From Oxalobacteraceae bacterium UBA6018 (GTDB lineage Bacteria > Pseudomonadota > Gammaproteobacteria > Burkholderiales > Burkholderiaceae_D), in contig DIZW01000128.1 of NCBI GenBank assembly GCA_002428015.1, forward strand, positions 29,270 to 93,269: a DNA stretch of 64,000 nucleotides, written 5' to 3'. The position numbers and the translations under genes are program-made. Of this stretch, positions 53,243 to 61,946 are shown in pieces. How positions within the stretch are numbered: position 1 is the stretch's first letter; every line of letters begins with the position of its first letter. The notes under the pieces are model-generated. The model was not told the origin of the DNA. It did not search any database and saw nothing but the letters and a program-made list of their open reading frames with translations.

Positions 53243-54522
53243 GCACTCCGACCCTGCGCGACGTCACCAGCTGCCTGTCCGCCTACGATCCCGACGCCCT
53301 GCCGGTGCGCGACGCCCAGCGCATCATCAAGGAGTTCATCACCCCGGTGAACGCGGTCGAACGGGTCGCCCTGCGCGCCGCCCTCGACCGCGTGCTGGCG
53401 GCCGACGTCATCTCGCCGATCGACGTGCCGGCCCACGACAATTCGGCCATGGACGGCTACGCCTTCAACGCGGCCGACCTGCGCCCCGGCGCCGACACCA
53501 CCCTGGCGGTGGCCGGCACCGTCTTCGCCGGCCGCCCCACCGACCTGGTCCCGGCGCGCGGCCAGTGCGTGCGCATCATGACCGGCGGCGTGATGCCGCC
53601 CGGCTGCGACAGCGTGGTCCCGCAGGAGCTGGTGGCCCACGCCGACGCGGCCAGCATCACCGTCGCGCCGGGCGTGATCAAGGCGGGCGACAACCGCCGC
53701 TTCGCCGGCGAAGACCTCAAGGCCGGCGGCGCGGCGCTGCGGCGTGGACGCGTGCTGCGCCCGGCCGACCTGGGCCTGCTGGCCTCGCTCGGGATCGCCG
53801 AGGTGCCGGTCCAGCGCCGCCTGCGCGTGGCCTTCTTCTCCACCGGCGACGAGCTGCGCTCGATCGGCGAGGCGCTCGACGCCGGCTGCGTCTACGACAG
53901 CAACCGCTACACGCTGTACGGCATGCTGACCCGCCTGAGCTGCGACATCATCGACATGGGCATCGTGCCGGACCAGCCGGAGGCGCTCGAAGCGGCCCTG
54001 CGCACGGCCTGCGAGAACGCCGACGCGGTGCTGACCTCGGGCGGGGTGTCGGTGGGCGCGGCCGACTACACGCGCCAGATCATGGCGCGCCTGGGCGACG
54101 TGACGTTCTGGAAGATCGGCATGCGCCCCGGGCGGCCGCTGGCCTTCGGGCGCATCGCCTCCAACGGCAGCAGCGCCGTCCTGTTCGGCCTGCCCGGCAA
54201 CCCGGTCGCGGTGATGGTGTCGTTCTATTTCTTCGCGCGCGACGCGCTGCTGCGCATGATGGGCGCCGAGGCGGCGCTGCCGCTGCTGCGCGCGCGCTCG
54301 CTCGCGCCGATCCGCAAGAAGCCCGGGCGCACCGAGTACCAGCGCGCCATCCTCTCGCGCGTCCCAGGCGGCGAACCCGAGGTGCGCCTCACCGGCGCGC
54401 AAGGCTCGGGCATCCTGCGCTCCATGACCGAGGCGAACTGCATGGTGGTGTTGCACGACGAGCAAGGCGATGTCGGCGCCGGCGACCTGGTCGACATCCT
54501 GCCGTTCGAGGGCCTGGTGTAA
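53239..54522 (+). CDS. moeA: Molybdopterin molybdenumtransferase MoeA
   Basis: 427 aa. ATG 53239 overlaps the mobA stop; longer in-frame readings upstream are spurious. MoeA domain I-II has DVPAHDNSAMDGYAF and TGGVMPPGCDSVVPQE. The MogA-like domain III has FFSTGDELRS, DSNRYTLYGML and SGGVSVGAADY, then FGLPGNPVAVMVSF, and a C-terminal beta domain. It inserts molybdenum into adenylated molybdopterin. It ends the chrA-moaA-mobA-moeA run. Confidence 0.95.
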   Translation: MSTPTLRDVTSCLSAYDPDALPVRDAQRIIKEFITPVNAVERVALRAALDRVLAADVISPIDVPAHDNSAMDGYAFNAADLRPGADTTLAVAGTVFAGRPTDLVPARGQCVRIMTGGVMPPGCDSVVPQELVAHADAASITVAPGVIKAGDNRRFAGEDLKAGGAALRRGRVLRPADLGLLASLGIAEVPVQRRLRVAFFSTGDELRSIGEALDAGCVYDSNRYTLYGMLTRLSCDIIDMGIVPDQPEALEAALRTACENADAVLTSGGVSVGAADYTRQIMARLGDVTFWKIGMRPGRPLAFGRIASNGSSAVLFGLPGNPVAVMVSFYFFARDALLRMMGAEAALPLLRARSLAPIRKKPGRTEYQRAILSRVPGGEPEVRLTGAQGSGILRSMTEANCMVVLHDEQGDVGAGDLVDILPFEGLV

Positions 54523-54540
54523 GCGCCGCCGCGCACGCGA

Positions 54541-54588
54541 CCCGCCAAAATATTTGTTTCCTCGTGACAATTGAAGAGAATTGGCGGG
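54541..54588. repeat. 8-bp inverted repeat upstream of the HD-GYP gene
   Basis: CCCGCCAA (54541-54548) and TTGGCGGG (54581-54588) are perfect inverted copies with 32 bases between. It lies between moeA and the HD-GYP gene and could be a regulator site or leader stem. No T-run follows. Confidence 0.35.
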
Positions 54589-54643
54589 CAAAGACTGTGT
54601 TAGCGTGGTAATTTCGCCAACACGACGTTTTGCTACCGGGGGA

Positions 54644-55921
54644 ATGATGACTGCCGTGGTCAATGCGCACTATCTGAACAAGGTGATCGAGCTGTCCGAC
54701 GCCATGCCGGTCATCGCCACCGAGGACGTATACGACGCGCGCGGCAACAAGCTGTTGGCGAAAGGCGCGCGCGTCACCCAGGCGCTGCAGGAAAAACTGA
54801 TCCTCCATAAGCTCACCAAGCCGATCGAGACCTCGCTGTCGGTGCAAGGCGGCGTGAACGCCAACCTGATCGTGCAAACCACCGAGCGCCTGCTGGACAC
54901 CAACAAGCCGCTCGCCTCCGTCATGGCCGTGTGCTCCGGCATGGGGCCGAGCCCGGCGGCGCTCTTTTCGCCCCTGCAGTTTGGCGGCGCCATGACGATG
55001 ATGCTGACCATCATCGACCGTGCCGGCGGCCAGGCCTTCGAGCACGCCGTGACGGTGGGCATCCTCGCCACCTGCTTCGCCAAGCAGATGAAGCTCAACG
55101 TGGAGGCCCAGCAGCACTGCGCGCTGGCCGGCCTGCTGCACGACATCGGCGAGCTATACATCGACCCCGCCTTCTTCACACCCGGACGGCCGCTGCTGCC
55201 GCACGAGTGGGCCCACCTGGTGGTGCATCCGAAGACCGGGCAAATGCTCATCGACGAGTTCGACCACTATCCGAAAGAGGTGGGCCGCGCGGTGGCCGAG
55301 CACCACGAGCGCCTGGACGGCTCGGGTTACCCGCGGCGCGCGCAGGCGCTGACCATCAGCCCGATCGGCCAGGCGCTCGCTGCCGCCGAATCGGTCAGCG
55401 GCATGCTCAACGCCGAGCACGGGCTGGAACGGGCCGAGCTGGCGCTCAAGCTGATGGTCAGGGAGCACGACAAAGTCATGCTCAACACGGTCGCCAAGGC
55501 CAAGCGTCATTTGCGCGAGGAGGTGCGCGAGCCGTTCGAGGCAGTCGCCGGCGTGCCGACCACGGAACTGTACCAGCACATCGGCACGGCGCTGGAGATG
55601 AACCAGGCCCTGGCCTCCGCCACCGGCCTGAGCGCGGCCACCAAGGCGACGCTGGCGACGGTGGGCGAGCGCCTGCAGCTGATCCAGCGCGCCGCCATCA
55701 GCCTGGGCCTGAACGTGAGCCTCATCCCGGAAGGCACCGATAGCTTCGACGGGCTGCTGCTGTTCGAATACTCGGTCGCTTCGCGCGAAATCCGCTGGCG
55801 CCTGCGCGACCTGGGCCGCGAACTGGCCCTGCTCAGCTGCACCCAAGGCGAGCACGCCATCCTGCAGACACTCACGCTGCTCCTTCACCCGCCCCTGGAG
55901 CCGGCCGCCGCGGCGGCCTGA
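54644..55921 (+). CDS. HD-GYP domain phosphodiesterase-like protein
   Basis: 425 aa from ATG 54644 (GGGGGA just before; a second ATG at 54647). An N-terminal region of about 130 residues of unknown function is followed by the HD-GYP domain: LLHDIGELY near 165-173 and HHERLDGSGYP near 222-232. The family hydrolyses cyclic-di-GMP. The Lys of the usual HDIGK is Glu here, so activity may be changed. There is no membrane helix or receiver domain. Its promoter was not resolved. It converges on the PEP-CTERM remnant. Confidence 0.85.
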   Translation: MMTAVVNAHYLNKVIELSDAMPVIATEDVYDARGNKLLAKGARVTQALQEKLILHKLTKPIETSLSVQGGVNANLIVQTTERLLDTNKPLASVMAVCSGMGPSPAALFSPLQFGGAMTMMLTIIDRAGGQAFEHAVTVGILATCFAKQMKLNVEAQQHCALAGLLHDIGELYIDPAFFTPGRPLLPHEWAHLVVHPKTGQMLIDEFDHYPKEVGRAVAEHHERLDGSGYPRRAQALTISPIGQALAAAESVSGMLNAEHGLERAELALKLMVREHDKVMLNTVAKAKRHLREEVREPFEAVAGVPTTELYQHIGTALEMNQALASATGLSAATKATLATVGERLQLIQRAAISLGLNVSLIPEGTDSFDGLLLFEYSVASREIRWRLRDLGRELALLSCTQGEHAILQTLTLLLHPPLEPAAAAA

Positions 55922-55930
55922 CACGCCTGG

Positions 55931-56170
55931 TCAGCGGCGCCGCCGCACCAGCGTCGTGAGCATGGCCAGGCTGACCAGCGCGAGCGGCAGCGAGGACGGC
56001 TCCGGAATATCCGCGAACTGCTGGCCCGTGGACGTGGCCCCTACTGTCGCGAGGTCGGCATCGCTGACGCCGAACACGTAGAACTGGTCGTTGCCCGCGC
56101 TGTCGCGCACAAAATCGTTATCGTTGGCGATGTAGAGCGTGCGCAACACGCTGCCGTTGTCTGGGCTCGG
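55931..56170 (-). pseudogene. 3' remnant of a PEP-CTERM protein gene
   Basis: The frame encodes LRTLYIANDNDF..NDQFYVFGVSDADL, like the end of esterase-like/phytase-type secreted proteins, then IPEPSSLPLALV, a membrane helix and RRRR: a complete PEP-CTERM sorting signal for an exosortase. No proper gene start exists. The frame runs back, in phase, straight into the rmuC stop codon. Best read as the tail of a larger surface protein whose front was lost when rmuC came to lie beside it. Confidence 0.7.
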
Positions 56171-57484
56171 CTAGTCCGGCTCGGCCTCGGGCCCGAGCAT
56201 CAGCTGCGCCGCCTCGCTCGGTAGCGCCTCGACCGACTTGAGCTTGCGCGCCATCTGGCGGCTGCGTACTTCGGCGTTTTCGATGTTCTTGGCGGCCTTC
56301 TCGAGCGTCAACCTGGTCTGGCTGAGCACCTCGCCGAATTTTCCGAACTCGGTCTTGACCGCGCCCAGCACCTGCCACACTTCGGACGAGCGCTTTTCCA
56401 GCGCCAGCGTGCGAAAGCCCATCTGCAGGCTCGACAGCAGCGCCGCCAGGGTGGACGGCCCGGCGATCGACACGCGCAGGGTGCGCTGCAGCTCGTCGGC
56501 CAGGCCCGGACGGCGCATCACCTCGGCGTACAAGCCTTCGGTGGGCAGGAACAGGATCGCGAAGTCGGTAGTGTGCGGCGGCGCCAGGTATTTTTCGCAG
56601 ATGGTCTTGGCCTCCCCGCGCACCGCCCGTTCCAGCTCGCGCCCGGCCAGCGCCACGCCGTCGCCGTCGGCCCGTTCGGCGGCGTCGACCAGGCGCTCGT
56701 ACTGCTCCTTGGGGAACTTGGCGTCGATCGGCAGCCACACCGGCGCGCCGCCATCGACCTGGCCGGGCAGCTTGATCGCAAACTCCACGCGCGCGCCGCT
56801 GCCGGCGATGGTCTCGACGTTCTTCGCGTACTGATCCGGCGTGAGCACCTGCTCGAGCAGCATTTCGAGCTGCACCTCGCCCCAGGTGCCGCGCGTCTTG
56901 ACGTTGGTGAGCACGCGTTTCAGGTCGCCCACGCCGATGGCCAGCTGCTGCATTTCGCCCAGGCCCTGGTGCACCTTCTCGAGCCGCTCGGAGACCTGGC
57001 GGAACGATTCGCTCAAGCGCGTCTCCAGCGTGGCGTGCAGCTTCTCGTCGACCGTCTTTCGCATCTCCTCCAGGCGCGTGGCGTTGTCGCGCTGCAGGTC
57101 GCCGATCTTGGCCTCGAGCGTGGCGCGCACCTCCAGCATGCGCTGGGCGTTCGACTCCGTCAGCGCGGCCAGGGTCTGGCCCAGCGTGTCGGCGAAGCGC
57201 TTGAGCGCGGCCGACTGCTCCTCGCGCGCGCCGGCCGCCTGCAGGTGGGTGTGCTGGCGCATGCTGTCGAGCTGCTGGACGGTGGCGCCGTGATACTGCG
57301 CCAGGCTGGCGGCCAGCTCCTGGCGGGTCGACTGGGCGCTGCCGTGCAGGTCGCTGCGCAAGGCCTGCTCGATGCGGTCCAGGCGCGCGCCGTCGCCGCC
57401 GCGCCCGCGCAGCAGCAGCGCCAGTTGCAGCACGATCGCCAGCGCCGCCAGCGCCAGCAGGATGATGAATTCAATGTGGGACAT
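56171..57484 (-). CDS. rmuC: DNA recombination protein RmuC
   Basis: 437 aa from ATG 57484 (MSHIEFIILL), with AAGG upstream. One N-terminal membrane helix (about 3-25), a long coiled coil (about 40-160), and the RmuC domain with GTWGEVQLEMLLEQVL, WLPIDAKFPKEQY and FLPTEGLYAEV. RmuC is thought to limit inversions and act as a nuclease-like protein. The last residues run to a TAG that is followed in phase by the PEP-CTERM remnant. It lies 2 bases after the globin gene. Confidence 0.92.
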   Translation of the reverse strand: MSHIEFIILLALAALAIVLQLALLLRGRGGDGARLDRIEQALRSDLHGSAQSTRQELAASLAQYHGATVQQLDSMRQHTHLQAAGAREEQSAALKRFADTLGQTLAALTESNAQRMLEVRATLEAKIGDLQRDNATRLEEMRKTVDEKLHATLETRLSESFRQVSERLEKVHQGLGEMQQLAIGVGDLKRVLTNVKTRGTWGEVQLEMLLEQVLTPDQYAKNVETIAGSGARVEFAIKLPGQVDGGAPVWLPIDAKFPKEQYERLVDAAERADGDGVALAGRELERAVRGEAKTICEKYLAPPHTTDFAILFLPTEGLYAEVMRRPGLADELQRTLRVSIAGPSTLAALLSSLQMGFRTLALEKRSSEVWQVLGAVKTEFGKFGEVLSQTRLTLEKAAKNIENAEVRSRQMARKLKSVEALPSEAAQLMLGPEAEPD

Positions 57485-57486
57485 GG

Positions 57487-57876
57487 CTAGTCGGCCTTGT
57501 TGCGCATCCAGTCGGCGGTCTGGTAGAAAGACTCCATCAGGCGCAGGCGCAGGCTTTCCTCGATGCCCACGTCCTCCATCGCCCAGGCCATCGCGCGCAG
57601 CCATTGATCGCGCTCGCTGGTGCCGATCGCGAACGGCAGGTGACGCGCGCGCAGGCGCGGGTGGCCGTAGCGTTCGACGAACAGGTCGGGGCCGCCCATC
57701 CAGCCGGAGAAAAACATGAACAGCTTCTCGCGCGAGCCGTCGGTGGCCGGCGGGTGCAGCGCGCGCAGGCCGGCGAACTCCGGCTCGAGTTCCAACAGGT
57801 CGTAAAACCGCTCCACCAGCTCGCGCACGCGCGGCGCGCCGCCGATGACTTCATACAGGGTTTGGGTATCGCTCAT
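57487..57876 (-). CDS. Truncated hemoglobin, group II-like
   Basis: 129 aa (MSDTQTLYEVIGG); ATG 57885 is an alternative. The 2-on-2 globin fold is supported by LYEVIGG, FYDLLELEPEF, the KLFMFFSGWMGGPDLFVERYG block, and RHLPFAIG, which contains the candidate heme-binding His, with the Trp in DQWLRAM typical of group II. Likely role is oxygen or nitric oxide handling. It lies directly upstream of rmuC on the same strand. Confidence 0.9.
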   Translation of the reverse strand: MSDTQTLYEVIGGAPRVRELVERFYDLLELEPEFAGLRALHPPATDGSREKLFMFFSGWMGGPDLFVERYGHPRLRARHLPFAIGTSERDQWLRAMAWAMEDVGIEESLRLRLMESFYQTADWMRNKAD

Positions 57877-57905
57877 GGGCGCCATGATAGCGCACTATGC
57901 AGGCT

Positions 57906-57927
57906 TCCCGCCGGAGCGCCGGCGGGA
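57906..57927 (-). terminator. GC-rich hairpin after the jqsA-like gene
   Basis: TCCCGCCGG (57906-57914) pairs perfectly with CCGGCGGGA (57919-57927), 4-nt loop, 11 bases after the original stop of the jqsA-like gene on the minus strand. No T-run follows, so it may be a weak or factor-assisted terminator. Confidence 0.5.
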
Positions 57928-57938
57928 TCCGCAGCGAG

Positions 57939-59164
57939 CTACACCAGCGTCAGGCGGCGCAGGCGGCGGGTCGAGGACCAGCTCTCGACATCGAGTTCGT
58001 CACGCATGTCGGCGCAGGCGTCGAGCAGCTGCTCGGCCTGGGCCTGGCTGACGCCGCTGTTCAAGGTCAGGCGCACCAGCGCGCGGTTCTTGGCCGTGCG
58101 CCGTACACGCCGCGCTTCTCCAGCGCCTTGCGCAGCGCCAGGGTCTGCGGCTCGGTGCCGGCTTCGAGGGCGATGATCTGCTCGGTGCCGTCGCTGACGT
58201 TAAATCCCAGTTCGCTCAAACCCTCGCGCACATACTTCGCCGTGCGGTGCAGCGCGGCGCGGCGGTCGTCGGCGCGCGTGATGAAGTCGAGCGCGGCGTC
58301 GAACCACGCCAGCTCATGCTCGAGCAGGCAGGAACTGAAGATCGCGTGGCGCGACTCGGACAGGAAGTATCCCTTGAAGCGGCTCGAGCAGGTCAGGAAG
58401 CCCGCGCGGCCCGCGAACGCCTTGGCCAGCGAGGCGGTACGGAAGTGCACGCGCTCGCCCAAGCCAAGATCGGCCACGATGCCGCTGCCGCGCGGACCGT
58501 GGGTGCCGAGCGAGTGCGACTCGTCGACGATCAGGATGCAGCCGCTGCGCTCGGCGATGGCGACGATCTCGTGCAGCGGCGCCACGCTGCCGTTGGTACT
58601 ATACAGAGCATCGACGACGATCACGCCGGCGCCGTGACGCGCCACCTGGCGCGCCAGGTGGGACACGTCGTTGTGCAGGAAAGGCACGCCGGTGGCCTGG
58701 GCCGACTGCACCCCCTCCCACAGGGAGGCGTGGGCCAGCATGTCCAGGTAGACCGGCACCCCCGGTTCGGCGATGGTCTGGATCAGGCCCAGGTTCGCGG
58801 CCCAGCCCGATTGCGCCAGCACGCCGTCCTCGGCGCCCATGAAGGCGGCCAGGCGCGCCTCGAGGCGATGCTGGCTGCTGCCGTCCTGCAGGAACACCGA
58901 GGACATCAGCATGCCGGCCGGGCTGGCGCCCAGGCAGCGCGCCTGGGCGTCGAGCAGCTCGCGCTGGCCCGAGATGCACAGATAGTCGTTCCCGGCGAGC
59001 ATAAGCGCGTCCGCGGCGGGTGGCGCCCAGACGTGCAAATGCTCGCCTCCGAGCAGTTTTTGCACCCGCGTGACGTAGTGCTCATCCATGCGCCGCGTGA
59101 CGAAAGATGGCATGATCTGCTCAGCAGAATGGCGGGCGGCGTTGTGATTTGCGACAGAAAACAT
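57939..59164 (-). pseudogene. jqsA: Alpha-hydroxyketone autoinducer synthase (CqsA/LqsA/JqsA-like), frameshifted
   Basis: PLP enzyme of the alpha-oxoamine synthase family that makes CAI-1-like signals. Residues 1 to about 355 are intact: GNDYLCISGQ, VDESHSLGTHGPRG, and the PLP Lys in TASLAKAFAGRAGF. After KRGVYGA (near 58103) the frame is lost and ends at 58067. The normal C-terminus (TAKNRALVRLTLNSG to the stop at 57939) continues in another frame. Against relatives, which have GAVFCAPAT there, about six residues are missing, so the change looks like a net loss of about 19 bases, not a single-base error. AGGAGA lies before ATG 59164. It is divergent from the sensor gene. Confidence 0.75.
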
Positions 59165-59234
59165 GATTTCTCCTGGTTAAAAAATCTTCATTCTCTGTCT
59201 TCGCAACTTGTCAATGGGTTAACATGAAGGTTTG

Positions 59235-59293
59235 TTGATCTAGATCAAATTGACGTATATCAATTTATTACAACATGGCATTTGATTTATATT
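59235..59293 (+). promoter_or_regulatory. Tandem FNR-type boxes and -10 between jqsA and jqsS
   Basis: TTGATCTAGATCAA (59235-59248) is a perfect FNR/ANR site. TTGACGTATATCAA (59250-59263) matches with one change. Their centres are 15 bases apart. For jqsS, TATATT (59288-59293) is centred 34 bases past the second box, within about 2 bases of class II FNR spacing. For jqsA on the other strand, TTGACA at 59206 to 59211 is a good -35 but its -10 is poor, and the boxes could act from upstream. The sites are symmetric and could serve both genes. Confidence 0.65.
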
Positions 59294-59336
59294 CTGGTAG
59301 GTTTACGCGCGTGCGGCCGGCGAAGGTAGGCGACGC

Positions 59337-60722
59337 TTGACTATTCCCCTCGTCCACTCCCTGAGTAAAGCGGCACGGAAATTGCAATCGATTGCGGCAT
59401 CACTACGGCAAACCCTGTTGCACTGGCTATTACGCCACGAGCGCCAGCACGACCATGCGACCTGGCGCTTCATCCTGCTCGGCTGGGTGGGCTGCATCGG
59501 CATGCCCGCCTACTACGTCGTGTGGACCTACTGGTTTCCCCAGCCGTTCGAGCATCTCGGCCTGCGCATGCTGGGCGTGGCCCTGTGCCTGCCAGCGCCG
59601 TGGGCGCACAAGTTCATGTCCGCGCGCGTGCGCGGCGCCTACCTGTTCACGGCCGTGACCTATGTTCTGCCGTTCTTCTTCACCTTCATGTACCTGATGA
59701 ACCACGGCTCGGCGGTGTGGGCCCAGTCGCTACTGATCGGGCTGACGGTGCTGTTCCACTTCCCGCTGCGCTGGGCCTTGACCTCCTACCTGACCGGCAG
59801 CACCATCGCGTGCGCCCTGTTCGCGCTGGTCGACGACCCGCATTTCCTACTCAACCACCGTGTTTTGGAACAACTTCCGCTGTACTTCTTCACCATCGTC
59901 GTGGTGTCGGCCGCCAAGGTGGGACGGCGCATGCTGGCCCAGGAAAAACTGGCCGGCATGGCGCAGGGGCTGGCGACCGTCTCGCACGAGTTGCGCACGC
60001 CGCTGCTGAGCGTGGACGCGAACGTGCGCGGCATCACCCGGCGCCTGCTGCGCAGCGACCAGGCCAGCGCGGCCGAGCGCGCCGCCGTAGCCGAGGCGAT
60101 GGGCCGCATCCAGCACGAGGTGCGCCACATGAACCACATGATCGACCTGTTCCTGCTGTCCGCCTCGGCCGTGAACGCCCAGCTCGAAGCGAGCGAACTG
60201 GTGTCGATGCAGGAGGTGGTCGAAGGCGTCATCGCGCGCTACCCGTTCGCCTCGCAGGCCCAGCGCGACGCCGTCAAGATCGACATCCGCGGCGACTTCA
60301 CCTTCGCGGGCAAGTACGAACTGTCGGTGGTGGTGCTGCTCAACCTGCTGCGCAACGCCCTCAAGGCCCTGCACCGGGCCGGCAAGGGCCGCGTGCGCAT
60401 CATCATCGACGGCCAGCGCCCCACCCCGCGCCTGCTGTTCATCGACACCGGCTGCGGCATCGCCCCGCGCCAGCTACCGCGCATCTTCAAACGCTTCTAC
60501 AGCTACCCGGCCAGCTCAGGCGCCGGCATTGGCTTGGCTCTGTGCAAGGAAATTATTGAAGCTTGGCAAGCGAGCATCCGCTGCGTTTCTCGCGAGCAGG
60601 CTTATACTGTATTTATCCTGGAATTTCCTTTGATATCACCAGCGCAAGCACGCTGGAGCGCCCAGACATCCTCCGCCGAGAAGCCGCCATGCAATTACCC
60701 ATCTACCACCATCCCAGCCTGA
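59337..60722 (+). CDS. jqsS: Sensor histidine kinase of the alpha-hydroxyketone system (LqsS/JqsS-like)
   Basis: 461 aa, TTG start with AGG six bases upstream. About six membrane helices at roughly 42-190 form the sensing part, as in CqsS and LqsS. The kinase core has VSHELRTPLLS (His217), an N-box LLNLLRNALKAL, DTGCGIAPRQ and GAGIGLALCKEI. No receiver domain is attached, unlike CqsS, so the phosphate must go to the separate regulator encoded just downstream with a 34-base overlap. Predicted to sense the ketone signal made by the divergent synthase. Confidence 0.85.
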   Translation: MTIPLVHSLSKAARKLQSIAASLRQTLLHWLLRHERQHDHATWRFILLGWVGCIGMPAYYVVWTYWFPQPFEHLGLRMLGVALCLPAPWAHKFMSARVRGAYLFTAVTYVLPFFFTFMYLMNHGSAVWAQSLLIGLTVLFHFPLRWALTSYLTGSTIACALFALVDDPHFLLNHRVLEQLPLYFFTIVVVSAAKVGRRMLAQEKLAGMAQGLATVSHELRTPLLSVDANVRGITRRLLRSDQASAAERAAVAEAMGRIQHEVRHMNHMIDLFLLSASAVNAQLEASELVSMQEVVEGVIARYPFASQAQRDAVKIDIRGDFTFAGKYELSVVVLLNLLRNALKALHRAGKGRVRIIIDGQRPTPRLLFIDTGCGIAPRQLPRIFKRFYSYPASSGAGIGLALCKEIIEAWQASIRCVSREQAYTVFILEFPLISPAQARWSAQTSSAEKPPCNYPSTTIPA

Positions 60723-61681
60723 CCGTTCTGATCGACGACAGCGACAGCTTCCTGCGCAGCCTGTCGTTCCAGCTCGATCCGGCGCTGGCGAGCAAGGCGT
60801 TCCAGGACACCCGCAGCGCGCTCGACTGGCTGGCTGCCCAGGCCGGCAAGCAGGGCTGCGGGCTCAGCGCGACCTTCGACACTTACCCCGCCGCCCAGCA
60901 GCAGTGCAACGTGGGCTTCGACGTGGACCAGATCCACCGCATCGCCTACCAGCGCCAGCGCTTTTTGACACCTTCGGTGCTGGTGGTCGACTACTCGATG
61001 CCCCAGATGAACGGCGTGCAACTGTCCGAAGCCGTGCGCCACCTGCCGTGCAAGAAGATCTTGTTCACCGGTGTGGCCGACGAAAAAGTCGCCGTGGACG
61101 CCTTCAACCGCGGCCTGATCGACCGCTACATCAAGAAGAGCGACGACGACGCGCTCGACCGGCTGGAGACGGAGATTGTCGCGCTGCAGAAAGAATTTTT
61201 CGCCGCGCGCTCCGATCCGCTGCGCGACATCCTCGCCGCGCACAACTACGGCTTCGTCAGCGACCCGGCCTTCAGCGAACTGGTGCGCCAGATCGTCGCA
61301 CGCGACCACATCCTCGAGCACTACCTGTTCCCCAACCCGGCCGGCATCCTGATGTACGACAGCGACGGCAAGGCGCAACTGCTGGTGGTCGAAACCGAGG
61401 CCAGCATGGACGCCCACTACGAGATGGCCTGCGACAACGACGCCCCCGACTCGTTGCTGCACGCGCTGCGCGAGCGCTGCATCATCCCCTACTTCCGCGA
61501 CGGCGACGGCATGTACTCGCGCGCCTTCTCCAGCGACTGGCACAGGTACACCGCGCCGGCCCAGGTGTGCAAGGGCGCGCAGAATTATTACTGGGCCCTG
61601 TTCCCCCTCGCTCCCGGCGAGCTCGACGAGCCAGCCCATCCATTCGCCGCCTACCTGCGCGAGCGCGAGGCGCTGGCCTAG
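60689..61681 (+). CDS. jqsR: Response regulator of the alpha-hydroxyketone system (LqsR/JqsR-like)
   Basis: 330 aa from ATG 60689. The receiver has the acidic pair Asp16-Asp17 (LIDDSDSF), phospho-acceptor Asp101 (VLVVDYSMPQMNG) and the conserved Lys near 149 (RYIKKSDDD). The acceptor lies much later than the usual ~55 because of an insertion of roughly 40 residues (about 50-95). The C-terminal half (from about 165) has no helix-turn-helix and no known output domain; it resembles the LqsR type. It overlaps the kinase gene. Confidence 0.82.
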   Translation: MQLPIYHHPSLTVLIDDSDSFLRSLSFQLDPALASKAFQDTRSALDWLAAQAGKQGCGLSATFDTYPAAQQQCNVGFDVDQIHRIAYQRQRFLTPSVLVVDYSMPQMNGVQLSEAVRHLPCKKILFTGVADEKVAVDAFNRGLIDRYIKKSDDDALDRLETEIVALQKEFFAARSDPLRDILAAHNYGFVSDPAFSELVRQIVARDHILEHYLFPNPAGILMYDSDGKAQLLVVETEASMDAHYEMACDNDAPDSLLHALRERCIIPYFRDGDGMYSRAFSSDWHRYTAPAQVCKGAQNYYWALFPLAPGELDEPAHPFAAYLREREALA

Positions 61682-61740
61682 GCTAGGCCGTTTTGCCGGG
61701 CTGGACGGCGCGGGCTGGTTTCTTCATTTTCCTTGCGTGA

Positions 61741-61767
61741 ACGGTCGCGCAGACATGGCGCGACCGT
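61741..61767. repeat. Perfect 10-bp hairpin between jqsR and the permease gene
   Basis: ACGGTCGCGC (61741-61750) pairs with GCGCGACCGT (61758-61767) across a 7-nt loop, between two convergent genes. No T-run on either strand, so termination is possible but unproven. The remaining bases of 61682-61946 show nothing else. Confidence 0.5.
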
Positions 61768-61946
61768 GATTCCCAGATTGCTTGCGCTCGCCGCGCCCTA
61801 TGCGCTCGCGCCGTTGCAGGGTCGATACTCGTCTCCATTCGATTCCGATGACTTTGCGCCGACGGCTGGGCGCAGGCGTGTCCACCCGCGTTGCGAACCA
61901 AAAAGCCGAATTTCAGCATCAGCTAGTCACGCCCGCGCCGGCCGCC

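Noticed and set aside
51314..54663. Two long minus-strand frames opposite moaA, mobA and moeA
   Set aside because: They oppose three clearly recognised enzymes with conserved motifs; composition is that of antisense translation.
61683..61919. 78-codon minus-strand frame between jqsR and the permease gene
   Set aside because: No ribosome site or motif; it spans the hairpin at 61741-61767 and reads as chance.
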